Assembly (NCBI GenBank): GCA_963717725.1
Contig: CAVQWS010000003.1
Coordinates: 434,001-498,000 of the forward strand
Length of the DNA: 64,000 nt
Direction: 5' to 3'
DNA from: AC-32 sp963717725
GTDB taxonomy: Bacteria; Actinomycetota; Thermoleophilia; Gaiellales; Gaiellaceae
This document shows positions 55,105-63,015 of this stretch, one piece after another; the stretch's first letter is position 1, and each line of letters opens with the position of its first letter. The notes beneath the pieces were generated by a model. That model was not told the origin of the DNA and searched no databases. It worked only from the letters and a program-made list of their open reading frames with translations. Both the position numbers and the translations under genes were made by a program.

Positions 55105-56127
55105 TTGAGTGAGAAGCGACTCGCCGCGGCTGTTGCGGCGCTCATTGTTGTGGCCGTCGCTATGACGGCCGGGCTGGCGTCGGCGCGGCCGACCGCCTCG
55201 CTCTCAGGAGCGGGCAGCACCTTCGTCGTGCCGCTCGTGACGGCCTGGACGCAGCACTACAACGGCGCGTCTGTCAACTACAGCGGGATCGGCAGCGGGG
55301 GCGGCATCTCCGCGATCACGGCCCGCTCGGTCGATTTCGGCGCAAGCGACGCTCCGCTGACGCCCGACCAGGCCTCGGCCTGCCACGGCTGCGTCCAGAT
55401 CCCGTGGGCGTTCTCGGCCACCTCGATCCCGTACAACGTCAGCGGGGTGGGCTACGGCCTCAAGCTGACGGGCACGGTCATCGCCGCGATCTACGGCGGC
55501 TCGGTCAAGTACTGGGACAACCCGGCGATCAAGAAGATCAACTCCGGGGTCAAGCTGCCGCACGAGAAGATCGTCCCGATCTACCGCTCGGACGGCAGCG
55601 GCACGAGCTACAACTTCACCGACTACCTGTCGCACGTCAGCCCGGCATGGAAGAACTCGGTCGGCAAGGGCACGCAGCCGAACTTCCCCGTAGGCGTCGG
55701 CGCCCGCGGCAGCTCCGGGGTGGCAGCCAAGCTGCAGAGCACGCCCGGCGGCATCACGTACGTCGACGTCGCCTACTCGCTGAAGAACCACTTCAAGATC
55801 GCCAAGGTCCGCAACCGCGCCGGCAAGTTCCTGCTGCCGGGCATCAAGCAGATCCAGGCGGCGGCGGACTCGATCCGCAAGCTCCACAACAGCCAAAACG
55901 CGTTCACGGCGGTCGATCCGAACGCGCGCGCAAAGAACGCCTACCCGATCTGCACCTTCACCTGGGTGATCATGCCGCTCAAGACCAGTAAGGCGCCTGA
56001 GCTGAAGAAGTTCGTCACCTGGGCGCTCAACAAGGGGCAGTCATACGGTCCCCCGCTGCTCTTCGTGCCGGTTCCGAAGGCGGTCAAGCAGGCCGGCCTC
56101 AAGACCCTGGCCAAGGTCCATAGCTAG
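55105..56127 (+). CDS. pstS: Phosphate-binding protein PstS, second paralog
   Basis: 340 residues from TTG 55105 with an AGGAGAG ribosome site. The signal peptide (LAAAVAALIVVAVAMTAGLA) ends without a lipobox. The PBP fold has SGAGSTFVVPLVTAW, FGASDAPLTPDQASACHGC, IYRSDGSGTSYNFTDYL and KAPELKKFVTWALNKGQ. It lies on the opposite strand to pstC, with 151 bases between the starts, so both may fire under phosphate limitation. Its stop converges with that of the histidine kinase. Confidence 0.92.
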   Translation: MSEKRLAAAVAALIVVAVAMTAGLASARPTASLSGAGSTFVVPLVTAWTQHYNGASVNYSGIGSGGGISAITARSVDFGASDAPLTPDQASACHGCVQIPWAFSATSIPYNVSGVGYGLKLTGTVIAAIYGGSVKYWDNPAIKKINSGVKLPHEKIVPIYRSDGSGTSYNFTDYLSHVSPAWKNSVGKGTQPNFPVGVGARGSSGVAAKLQSTPGGITYVDVAYSLKNHFKIAKVRNRAGKFLLPGIKQIQAAADSIRKLHNSQNAFTAVDPNARAKNAYPICTFTWVIMPLKTSKAPELKKFVTWALNKGQSYGPPLLFVPVPKAVKQAGLKTLAKVHS

Positions 56128-56128
56128 G

Positions 56129-56809
56129 TCAGACCGGAAAGACGCAACGAACGTCGAGCCCGCGGCCCTGCCCGCCGCGGGCTTCGACGTTTCCACCGGC
56201 GGATTCGACCACATGCTTGACGATCGCCAGCCCGAGCCCCGTGCCACGAGTAGTGCGCGCCCGGTCGGAGCGGAAGAACCGCTCGAACAGCCGCGGCACG
56301 TCCTCGTCGGGGACGCCGGCTCCGTCGTCGGCGACATCGAGCACGACGTGACCGGGCTCGCGCGCGAGCGTGACCACGCAGGTCGCGCCCTCCCCGGCGT
56401 AGCGGAGCGCATTCTCGAGCAGGTTCTCGGCCACGAGCCGCAGCATGCGGCGCCGCAGTGGGACGTGAATCTCCTCGTCCTCGATCCGCAGCTCCAGCCT
56501 CAGCCCGCCGAGCTCCGCCCGTTCGGACAGCTCGGCGACGAGGTCGCGCAGGACGGGAGCGGCCTCGGTGTCGCCGAGCGAGACGACCTCCCGGCCCTGC
56601 TCGAGCTCGCTCAGGAAGAGGACGTCGTCCACGAGCTCGGTCATCTCGCCGACCTCCTCGTGAGCCTTCCGCAGCAGGCCCTGCAGATCGGCGCCGGGCA
56701 GCTCGGCGGACTCGAGCAGCGCCTGCAGCCGCGCGAGCGGCGTGCGCAGCTCGTGCGAGACCGACGCGGTGAACGCAGTGCGCAGCGCTTCGTAGTCGGG
56801 GTCCGACAT
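56129..56809 (-). CDS. Cytoplasmic sensor histidine kinase lacking a sensor domain
   Basis: 226 residues from ATG 56809. The dimerisation helix has VSHELRTPLARLQALLES with the phospho-His, and the ATPase has ENLLENALRYAGEG, DVADDGAGVPDED and RGTGLGLAIVKHVV. It starts barely 10 residues before the H-box, so it lacks the membrane and PAS segments of PhoR. Divergent from the response-regulator gene by 15 bases, it is the likely partner. A phosphate signal would need to come through PhoU. Confidence 0.88.
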   Translation of the reverse strand: MSDPDYEALRTAFTASVSHELRTPLARLQALLESAELPGADLQGLLRKAHEEVGEMTELVDDVLFLSELEQGREVVSLGDTEAAPVLRDLVAELSERAELGGLRLELRIEDEEIHVPLRRRMLRLVAENLLENALRYAGEGATCVVTLAREPGHVVLDVADDGAGVPDEDVPRLFERFFRSDRARTTRGTGLGLAIVKHVVESAGGNVEARGGQGRGLDVRCVFPV

Positions 56810-56824
56810 TAGGCTGAGTATCGC

Positions 56825-57520
56825 GTGACCAAGGTCCTCATCGTCGAAGACGACGACACGATCGCCGAGGGCATGGCCCAGCACCTCGCGGCGGCCGGGC
56901 TCGATCCGATGCGTGTCGGCGCCGGTGAAGTTGGGCTCGCGCGGTTGCGCTACGAGCGGCCCGACGTGCTCGTGCTCGACTTGATGCTGCCCGGGCTCGA
57001 CGGCTGGGCGCTGATCGAGCAGGCGCGGTCGGAGGGGATCGGCACGCCGATCCTCGTCGTCTCGGCGCGCGGCACCGAGCACGACCGCGTGCACGCGCTG
57101 CAGATCGGCGCGGACGACTACCTCGTCAAGCCGTTCTCGATGAAGGAGCTCGTGGCCCGGGTCGAGGCCGCAGCGCGCCGCGGCGTGCGGGGCCTGCACG
57201 AGGACCGGGGCGAGGAGCTCGTGATCGAGGAGCTGCGCATCGACCCGCGCTCGGTGCAGGCCTTCGTCGACGACGAGAACGCCGAGCTGACCCCGACCGA
57301 GTTCCGGCTCCTGTACGCGCTGGCGCAGGACCGCGGCCGCGTGGCGAGCCGCGACGAGCTGCTCCAGCGGATCTGGGGCCGGCGAGCTACCCACCGCGAC
57401 CGCACCGTCGACGTCTGCGTGAGACGCCTGCGCGAGAAGATCGACCAGCGCGCCTCGAGGCACACGTTCATCCAGACGCGCTACGGCGTCGGCTACAGCC
57501 TCGAGCCGGTCGCCAAGTAG
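56825..57520 (+). CDS. phoB: OmpR/PhoB-family response regulator
   Basis: 231 residues from GTG 56825. The receiver domain has VLIVEDDDTIAEG, the phospho-Asp of VLDLMLPGLDGW and DDYLVKPF. The OmpR winged helix follows with LTPTEFRLLYALAQDRG, ASRDELLQRIW and RTVDVCVRRLREKI. It is placed at the end of the phosphate island, divergent from the kinase, so PhoB is the best name; a MtrA-type role cannot be ruled out. Confidence 0.85.
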   Translation: MTKVLIVEDDDTIAEGMAQHLAAAGLDPMRVGAGEVGLARLRYERPDVLVLDLMLPGLDGWALIEQARSEGIGTPILVVSARGTEHDRVHALQIGADDYLVKPFSMKELVARVEAAARRGVRGLHEDRGEELVIEELRIDPRSVQAFVDDENAELTPTEFRLLYALAQDRGRVASRDELLQRIWGRRATHRDRTVDVCVRRLREKIDQRASRHTFIQTRYGVGYSLEPVAK

Positions 57521-57538
57521 CGGCCACTTGGGCCGTGT

Positions 57539-57557
57539 CCCAGGGACAGTCCCTCGG
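57539..57557 (+). repeat. Left inverted repeat of the RAYT element
   Basis: 19 bases, exact reverse complement of 58111-58129, 18 bases after the phoB stop. Contains the palindrome AGGGACAGTCCCT. Confidence 0.85.
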
Positions 57558-57580
57558 ACCGGTCCGAAGCGGCCACGGCC

Positions 57581-58027
57581 TCACCGCCGGCTGACCCGTC
57601 CGCCCGACCACGGCCAGTCCTCCGCGTACCCGCACAGCCCGGCCTTGACAGGGTTCTCAAGGATGTAGCTGCAGGTGTTCCGCCAGTGCTGCTCGTCGCG
57701 CATCACCCAGGCATCGAACCGGCTCTGGAAGAGGTGGCCGACGCGGCTCCAGCGACGGTTGAACCGCTGAGCGTACGTCCCGTTGAGCCAGTGCATTCCA
57801 CCCGAGAGACGCTCCAACGGCGCCCGCACGAGCAAGTGAAAGTGGCTGCTCATCAAGCAGTACGCGTCGTAGACGGACCCGAACTTCTTCCCTTGTGCCG
57901 CGAGGACGAGCTCGTGCAGCGCGCACCAGTCGGAGTCGTCGCGGACGATCAAGCAGCGATCGACGCCGCGGACGGTCACGTGGTAGATGCCGTCAGGCGG
58001 AAGCTCGTTCCGAGCGCGACGGGGCAT
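57581..58027 (-). CDS. REP-associated tyrosine transposase (Y1/HUH family)
   Basis: 148 residues from ATG 58027. The family start is PRRARNELPPDGIYHVTVRG. The HUH metal motif is HFH in CLMSSHFHLLVRAP, and the Tyr nucleophile lies in the helix HWLNGTYAQRFNRRW. RVGHLFQSRFDAWVM and YILENPVKAGL are typical of TnpA_REP. The enzyme cuts one strand at hairpins, forming a 5'-phosphotyrosine. An upstream open frame to 58108 is not needed. Confidence 0.88.
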   Translation of the reverse strand: MPRRARNELPPDGIYHVTVRGVDRCLIVRDDSDWCALHELVLAAQGKKFGSVYDAYCLMSSHFHLLVRAPLERLSGGMHWLNGTYAQRFNRRWSRVGHLFQSRFDAWVMRDEQHWRNTCSYILENPVKAGLCGYAEDWPWSGGRVSRR

Positions 58028-58110
58028 GGACTCGACCGTACGGCGACGAGTCAGCCGCAGGCAGAGGGTGTGCCCACTTGATGCGAAGCGGTGACCCTTT
58101 CGGCGCATGG

Positions 58111-58129
58111 CCGAGGGACTGTCCCTGGG
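58111..58129 (-). repeat. Right inverted repeat of the RAYT element
   Basis: CCGAGGGACTGTCCCTGGG, exact inverted copy of 57539-57557. It is 84 bases upstream of the transposase start. Confidence 0.85.
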
Positions 58130-58150
58130 TCATGGCCGGAACGGACGGGG

Positions 58151-59029
58151 CTATTCGAGCCGGTACATCGGCACGAGGCTCTTCTCGGCTTCGTTCTCGA
58201 TCCGAGCCACGATCTCGACATACGGCTCCAGGCCCGAGCCGTGCAGCTTCGATTTCAGCAGCTCGTCCACCTGGTAGATCCCGGCCGAGTTGTTCATCTT
58301 GATCTCGATCGAAACCGGGCGGTCCGTCCCTTCCGAGATGATCACCTCGTCGATCGCGGCCGCCGAGATCGAATGGATCGAGACCTGGCCGCGCTCGAAC
58401 GGGATCCGCGAGCGGCCCTCCTCGATGTCGAGCGCGTCGGCGACGCGGACGATCCCGGCCTCGGGCGTCAGCGGGTGCCCGGACTCGCGATGCGAGGTGA
58501 TCGCCTGCAGCACCTCCGAGACGACGACCGTCAGCTCCGGCTCCGCGTAAATCCCGGCCAGCAGCTCGCGCGCCTTCGGCTCGGCGAGGAACAGGCTCCA
58601 GTCCTCGTGCCGGTCGCGGTGGACGGACATGCCGACGCAGTGCAGCAGCGCTCCGAGCAGCACGACCACCTCGGCGTCCTCCTGCTTCATCTCGTAGTCC
58701 TCGACCATCGCCGGCTTGACGCCGCGCTTGTCGAGGATGCGCAGCAGCCGCAGGCCGATGTTGGCCACGATCTGGATGTGCACCCAGGAGTGGTCGTTGA
58801 TACCGAGCCGCTTGACCGCGTTCACGTTCGAGACGTGCCACCAGGCCTTCAGCCCGTCGTCGGCGTTCACGCGCTCAAGCAAGGTGCGGAGCTTGCGGTT
58901 CCGTTGCGCCGGAACCTTGATCCGCATCTGCGCAACCGCCTCGGCCGGCGACAGGCGCACTTCACGCTCGGCCTCCTCGGAGACCGGCTCGTCGATGCGC
59001 TCGCGGAGCTCTTTGTCGAGCTGCGACAC
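58151..59029 (-). CDS. HD-domain protein with altered HD pair
   Basis: 292 residues. The HD-fold runs from HVSNVNAVKRLGINDHSWVH through ILDKRGVKPAMVED, then the region where the HD pair belongs reads LLGALLHCVGMSVHRDRHED; that is H-C in place of H-D. Later ligand-like residues are in SHRESGHPLTPEAGIVRVAD with ADALDIEEGRSR. Without the Asp, metal-dependent phosphohydrolase activity is doubtful, or the neighbouring DRHED supplies a ligand. The C-terminal 90 residues form an extra alpha/beta domain. The substrate is not known. Confidence 0.75.
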   Translation of the reverse strand: MSQLDKELRERIDEPVSEEAEREVRLSPAEAVAQMRIKVPAQRNRKLRTLLERVNADDGLKAWWHVSNVNAVKRLGINDHSWVHIQIVANIGLRLLRILDKRGVKPAMVEDYEMKQEDAEVVVLLGALLHCVGMSVHRDRHEDWSLFLAEPKARELLAGIYAEPELTVVVSEVLQAITSHRESGHPLTPEAGIVRVADALDIEEGRSRIPFERGQVSIHSISAAAIDEVIISEGTDRPVSIEIKMNNSAGIYQVDELLKSKLHGSGLEPYVEIVARIENEAEKSLVPMYRLE

Positions 59030-59079
59030 GGCTCCCGACCCTACTCGTTCCGGCCGCAGGGCGTTACGATCTGAGCACG

Positions 59080-59412
59080 ATGCGGACGATGAACCCGGTT
59101 CACGACGCGACCTGCTCGGTCGCGGCCTGCGCGGAGATCCTCGGCGCGAAGTGGACGGCCGTGCTCGTCCACGACCTCTCCGAGGGCCCGCGCCGCTTCA
59201 CGCAGCTCGAGCACTCCTGCAAGGGGATCAGCCCGCGGACGCTCTCCGAGCGGCTGCGCGCGCTCGAGCAGGAGGAGATTCTCGTCCGTCGCAGCTACGC
59301 CGAGTCGCCGCCGCGCGTCGAGTACGAGCTGACCGCGAAGGGCGAGGCGCTGCTGCCGATCATCGACGAGATGCGCCGCTTCGGGCACGAGTGGCTCGTC
59401 GACTGTTGCTAG
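59080..59412 (+). CDS. HxlR-family transcriptional regulator
   Basis: 110 residues, the usual HxlR length. The winged-helix has CAEILGAKWTAVLVHDLSEG, RRFTQLEHSCKGISPRTLSE and RLRALEQEEILVRRSY. Three cysteines near the N- and central parts could sense thiols or oxidants. It diverges from the HD gene, 50 bases apart, and converges with the peptidase by four bases. Confidence 0.9.
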   Translation: MRTMNPVHDATCSVAACAEILGAKWTAVLVHDLSEGPRRFTQLEHSCKGISPRTLSERLRALEQEEILVRRSYAESPPRVEYELTAKGEALLPIIDEMRRFGHEWLVDCC

Positions 59413-60731
59413 CTCTTTAGCGCCGCGAGGCGCCGGAAGAGCTCCTTCGCCGTCTCGATCCCGAGCGGCATGTACTCGGCCAGGAGCCGCTCGTTCGGCG
59501 AGTGGATGCTGCTCTCGGGCGTGGCGAAGCCGGTGACGATCGTCGGGATGCCCTTGTCCACGAGCGCCGGCACGATCGGCAGGGTGCCGCCGGAGCGGAC
59601 GAGCAGCGGCCGCCGGCCCATCGTCTGCTCGAAGGCGTCCTGGGCGAGCTGCACAGCCGGCGCGTCCGGCGGCACGAGGCCGGGGTCCGCAGACGAGAGG
59701 CGTTGTAGCTCGACCTCGGCGCCTGCCGGCGCAGCCTCGCGCAGGAGCCGTTCGACGGCCGCCGCGATCTCCTCGACGTCCTGACCGGGCGCGAGCCGGA
59801 TCGAGAGGTTGGCCTCGGCCGAGACCGGCAGCACCGTCTTCTGCAGCAGCGGCGAGCCCCCAACGACCCCGTTCACGTCCAGTGCGGGCTCGGCCGTCGT
59901 GCGCAGGTAGAACTCCTCGGCCGCCCTCGGGTCGACAGGTGTCGCCGCTGCCTCCGCGAGCATTTGCTCGCCCTGCACGAGCTCCGACCAGGCGGCACGC
60001 TCCTCCTGGGTCGGCGCCGCGATCCCGGCGCGCAGCGGCTCCGGCAGGCGGCCGTCCACCTGCTGCACGCCGGAGAGGGTCTGCAGCAGCGCGTGCGTCG
60101 CGTTCAGCGCCGCGCCGCCGAACAGGCCCGAGTGCAGATCGCGCTCGCCGGTCCGCACGGTCAGGTGGAAGTACACGAGCCCACGCGTGGCGACGGCAAA
60201 CTCCGGCACGCCACGGGTCGTCATGCCGCTGTCGAAGATCAGGGCCGCGTCCGCCCCGCGCTCGTCGGCGGCGAGGAAGTCGACGATCTGGTGGCCGCCG
60301 GTCTCCTCCTCGCTGTCGCAGGCGAAGCGGACGTTGACCGGCAGCTCGCCGGCAGCCGAGAGCTCCGCCGCCGCCTTGGCCAGCATGTAGAGCTGGCCCT
60401 TGTCGTCGACCACCCCGCGCCCGTAAAGCCAGTCGCCGCGCTGCTCGAGCGTGAACGGCTCCGACTCCCACAGCTCGAGCGGGTCGGGCGGCTGGACGTC
60501 GACGTGCCCGTAGACGAGCACGGTCGGGGCCGATTCGTTCGAGGCGGCGAGATCGCCGATGATCAGCGGCTGCGTGTCGGTCGGGACGACCTCCGCCGAG
60601 CCGCCGGCGCCGCGGATGAAGCCGGCAAGCCACTCGGCCGCACGAGCCACGTCGGGTTTGCGCTCGGGATCGGCGCTGACGCTCGGGATTGCCAGCAGCT
60701 CGGAGAGCTCGTCGAACCAGGGCTCGCTCAC
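59409..60731 (-). CDS. M20 family metallopeptidase (CNDP/ArgE-like)
   Basis: 440 residues from GTG 60731. Metal ligands are visible in VLVYGHVDVQPPD, GRGVVDDKGQLYMLAKA, the Glu pair CDSEEETGG, and the late His of SSIHSPNERLLAEYMP. A dimerisation lid interrupts the catalytic domain, as in the family. It hydrolyses dipeptides or N-acyl amino acids with two zinc ions. Its substrate is not predictable. The next upstream-coordinate hairpin at 60747 separates it from the sigma factor gene. Confidence 0.9.
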   Translation of the reverse strand: MSEPWFDELSELLAIPSVSADPERKPDVARAAEWLAGFIRGAGGSAEVVPTDTQPLIIGDLAASNESAPTVLVYGHVDVQPPDPLELWESEPFTLEQRGDWLYGRGVVDDKGQLYMLAKAAAELSAAGELPVNVRFACDSEEETGGHQIVDFLAADERGADAALIFDSGMTTRGVPEFAVATRGLVYFHLTVRTGERDLHSGLFGGAALNATHALLQTLSGVQQVDGRLPEPLRAGIAAPTQEERAAWSELVQGEQMLAEAAATPVDPRAAEEFYLRTTAEPALDVNGVVGGSPLLQKTVLPVSAEANLSIRLAPGQDVEEIAAAVERLLREAAPAGAEVELQRLSSADPGLVPPDAPAVQLAQDAFEQTMGRRPLLVRSGGTLPIVPALVDKGIPTIVTGFATPESSIHSPNERLLAEYMPLGIETAKELFRRLAALKS

Positions 60732-60746
60732 GGCGCGCGAGTCTAC

Positions 60747-60782
60747 GTGAAGGGAGCCGCCGGTCCTGGCGGCTCCCTTCAC
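60747..60782 (-). terminator. Perfect 15-bp hairpin after the sigma factor gene
   Basis: Arms 60747-60761 and 60768-60782 (GTGAAGGGAGCCGCC) with a six-base loop, 12 bases after the rpoD stop on the minus strand. It has no T-run, yet the stem is long. Confidence 0.75.
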
Positions 60783-60794
60783 GCCCTCTGTTAG

Positions 60795-61877
60795 CTAGGC
60801 GACGTCTCTGAGCGCGACCGAGTCGGCCAGAGCCCGCAGCTTCTTCAGGCTCTGGTTCTCGATCTGCCGGATGCGCTCGCGCGTCACGTTGAAGGTCTTG
60901 CCGACCTCGTCCAGCGTGCGCGGGTGCTCGCCGTTGAGCCCGTAGCGCAGCTCGAGCACGCGGCGCTCGCGGGCACTGAGCGTCTGCAGCACGCGGCCGA
61001 GGGTGGCCTTGCGCAGCTCGACCTCGGCGACCTCCTCCGGGAGCGGCTCGCTCTCGTCGGTGAGGAAGTGCCCGAACTCCGACTCCTCCTCGTCGCCGAC
61101 CGGCTTCTCCAGCGAGACCGGCGCCTGCGAGCTGCGGCGGATCTGCTCGACCTCGTCCACGGTCAGCTCGACGTCGATCCCGATCTCGAACGAGGTCGGC
61201 TCGCGCCCGAGCTCGGCGCGCAGCTTCCGCTCCGAGCGGACGATCTTGTTCAGCTTCTCGACGATGTGGACCGGCATCCGGATCGTCCGCGCCTTGTCCG
61301 CGAGCGCGCGGGCGACGGCCTGGCGGATCCACCACGTCGCGTAGGTCGAGAACTTGAAGCCCTTGCGGTGGTCGAACTTCTCGGCCGCGCGCACGAGCCC
61401 GATCGTCCCCTCCTGGATCAGATCGAGGAAGGGCAGTCCCTGGTTGCGGTACTTCTTGGCGATCGAGACGACCAGGCGCAGGTTGGCCTCGACCATCGCC
61501 TGCTTGGCGCAATGCTCGCCCCGCTCGATCCGCTTGGCCAGCTCGACCTCCTGCGCTGCGGTCAGCAGGTCGACCTTGCCGATGTCCTTCAGGAAGAGCT
61601 GGAGCGAGTCGGTCGTGACCTCGCGTGCCTGCGGTGTCGGCTGCCGCTCCTCCGGCTCCTCGCTCCCGTCGACGACCTCGATGTGCAGCTCCTCGAGCGC
61701 GTGGTAGAAGTCGTCCACCTGCGCGGCGTCGAGCTCGAGCTCGCCCAGCGCGAGGGAAATCTCCTCCGTGCTCAGCGACCCCGCCTCGCGTCCTGTTTCC
61801 AGCAACCCCTTGGCCTCGTCCGTCTCCAGCACCTCGGCGATGGTCGACGGTTTAGCCCGTACCCCCTGCTCGCTCAC
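60795..61877 (-). CDS. rpoD: Principal RNA polymerase sigma factor
   Basis: 360 residues from GTG 61877, with GAGGGGAG nearby as ribosome site. Region 1.1 is short (about residues 15-75), 1.2 is SLQLFLKDIGKVDLLTA, 2.3/2.4 contains GFKFSTYATWWIRQAVARAL, region 3 is VSLEKPVGDEEESEF, and region 4.2 LDEVGKTFNVTRERIRQIEN. All are canonical for group 1 sigma factors. It guides RNA polymerase to housekeeping promoters. Other RpoD-type copies cannot be ruled out from this window. Confidence 0.92.
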   Translation of the reverse strand: MSEQGVRAKPSTIAEVLETDEAKGLLETGREAGSLSTEEISLALGELELDAAQVDDFYHALEELHIEVVDGSEEPEERQPTPQAREVTTDSLQLFLKDIGKVDLLTAAQEVELAKRIERGEHCAKQAMVEANLRLVVSIAKKYRNQGLPFLDLIQEGTIGLVRAAEKFDHRKGFKFSTYATWWIRQAVARALADKARTIRMPVHIVEKLNKIVRSERKLRAELGREPTSFEIGIDVELTVDEVEQIRRSSQAPVSLEKPVGDEEESEFGHFLTDESEPLPEEVAEVELRKATLGRVLQTLSARERRVLELRYGLNGEHPRTLDEVGKTFNVTRERIRQIENQSLKKLRALADSVALRDVA

Positions 61878-61988
61878 TCTCGGCTCCCCTCTTGGGCCTT
61901 GTGACATTCCGCACGCGGCACTGCGGGATGCGGCAGTCTTCCATGGCGACCGGACAGAGCGCCATAGGCCGAACGGCCCTAATTTCGG

Positions 61989-62954
61989 TCAGCCGGTCCC
62001 AATTCGGTCGAGGGCCGCCAGGTACTGCGTCGCCTGCCTGCCGAGCAGCGAGTTCGGGTCCTCCCGTTGGGCCTGTTGGAGCTGTTTGCGGGCCTCTTTC
62101 ACCTGCGCCGACCAGAGCAGCAGCAGGCCGAGATGGAAACGCACCGTCTGGGCCTGCGGGAAGACCCGTGTCAGCGGCCCCAGCCTGCCGAACGCGCGCG
62201 CCGGCATCGCCTTGTCGAAGCGGCCGACGGCCTCGGCAACACGCGCGTCGGGGTCGTTCGGCGCCAGCCGGACGGCGGCGGTGAACTCCCGCTCGGCGGA
62301 GACCGGCCGGCCGAGCCGCTGCAGCACGGTGCCGTAGAGAAGCTTCGCGTGCGCCCCGCCGTGAGCGGCGCCCACGCGCAGGGCGGCGAGCTGCTGCGGG
62401 CCCGGCAGCGCGCGGATCCGGAGCGGCGGCTGGAACGACGGCAGGAAGGGCGGCAGCCCCGGCGCGTACCGCGGGTGGAGAAAGTCGCCGGCGCGAACCG
62501 CGTAAGCCGTGTCCGGCTGGTCGCCCGCGGCGGAGCGCCAGACGGCGAGGGCGTCCTCGTTCCGGCGGTCCCAGTAGTAGGCGAGCCCGAGGTGCAGCCC
62601 GACGAGTGCGCTGCGCCGGTGCGCGGCCTGGAGGTTTTCCAGCCGCTCGATCGACCCCGACGGCCACGCGGCGAGCGCGCTCCCGACCTGGGCCTCGAGC
62701 GAGCGGTAGCGGCCGAAGATGGCGGCGGCCTGCGAGTCGTGGTTGCCGGCGTAGAGGCGCTGCGCGCGGTTGAGCTCGCGGGACTCGCGGTCGTCCCGGT
62801 CGCCGAGCGCGAGCGTCAGCGGCGGGTGGCCGCTGCGGGGCTTGGCAGAGGCCGGAACGTGGCCGCGCGTCGCCACCACGCCGAACACGACGACGCCCGC
62901 CGCGGTCAGCGCTGCGAAGGCGACGAACGACATGACGCGGCTCCGCGAATTCAC
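61989..62954 (-). CDS. Membrane-anchored TPR-like protein
   Basis: 321 residues from GTG 62954. One N-terminal anchor (VMSFVAFAALTAAGVVVFGVV) is followed by an exported helical domain with TPR-like repeats (LVGLHLGLAYYWDRRNEDAL, AKLLYGTVLQRLGRPVSAER, VRFHLGLLLLWSAQVKEARK). No enzyme motif is visible; TPR units usually dock proteins. It diverges from the MoeB-like gene, 61 bases apart. Confidence 0.7.
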   Translation of the reverse strand: MNSRSRVMSFVAFAALTAAGVVVFGVVATRGHVPASAKPRSGHPPLTLALGDRDDRESRELNRAQRLYAGNHDSQAAAIFGRYRSLEAQVGSALAAWPSGSIERLENLQAAHRRSALVGLHLGLAYYWDRRNEDALAVWRSAAGDQPDTAYAVRAGDFLHPRYAPGLPPFLPSFQPPLRIRALPGPQQLAALRVGAAHGGAHAKLLYGTVLQRLGRPVSAEREFTAAVRLAPNDPDARVAEAVGRFDKAMPARAFGRLGPLTRVFPQAQTVRFHLGLLLLWSAQVKEARKQLQQAQREDPNSLLGRQATQYLAALDRIGTG

Positions 62955-63015
62955 CGCGCGACCATAGCCGTCGCGCTCTCGGCCACTCTCGCCCGCCGCT
63001 ATACAATTGAAAGCC

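Larger units (their letters stand above)
57531..58137 (-). mobile_element. REP-like element with tyrosine transposase
   Basis: The region between the two inverted repeats holds only the RAYT gene. The repeats 57539-57557 and 58111-58129 are 19-base perfect inverted copies (CCCAGGGACAGTCCCTCGG), widening to about 27 bases with two mismatches. Each repeat also holds an internal AGGGAC-A-GTCCCT palindrome, which is the type of hairpin Y1 transposases bind. It lies between phoB and the HD gene without breaking either. Confidence 0.7.

Noticed and set aside
56810..57463. Extending the histidine kinase upstream to 57463
   Set aside because: The added sequence is antisense to the response regulator and has no PAS or membrane features.
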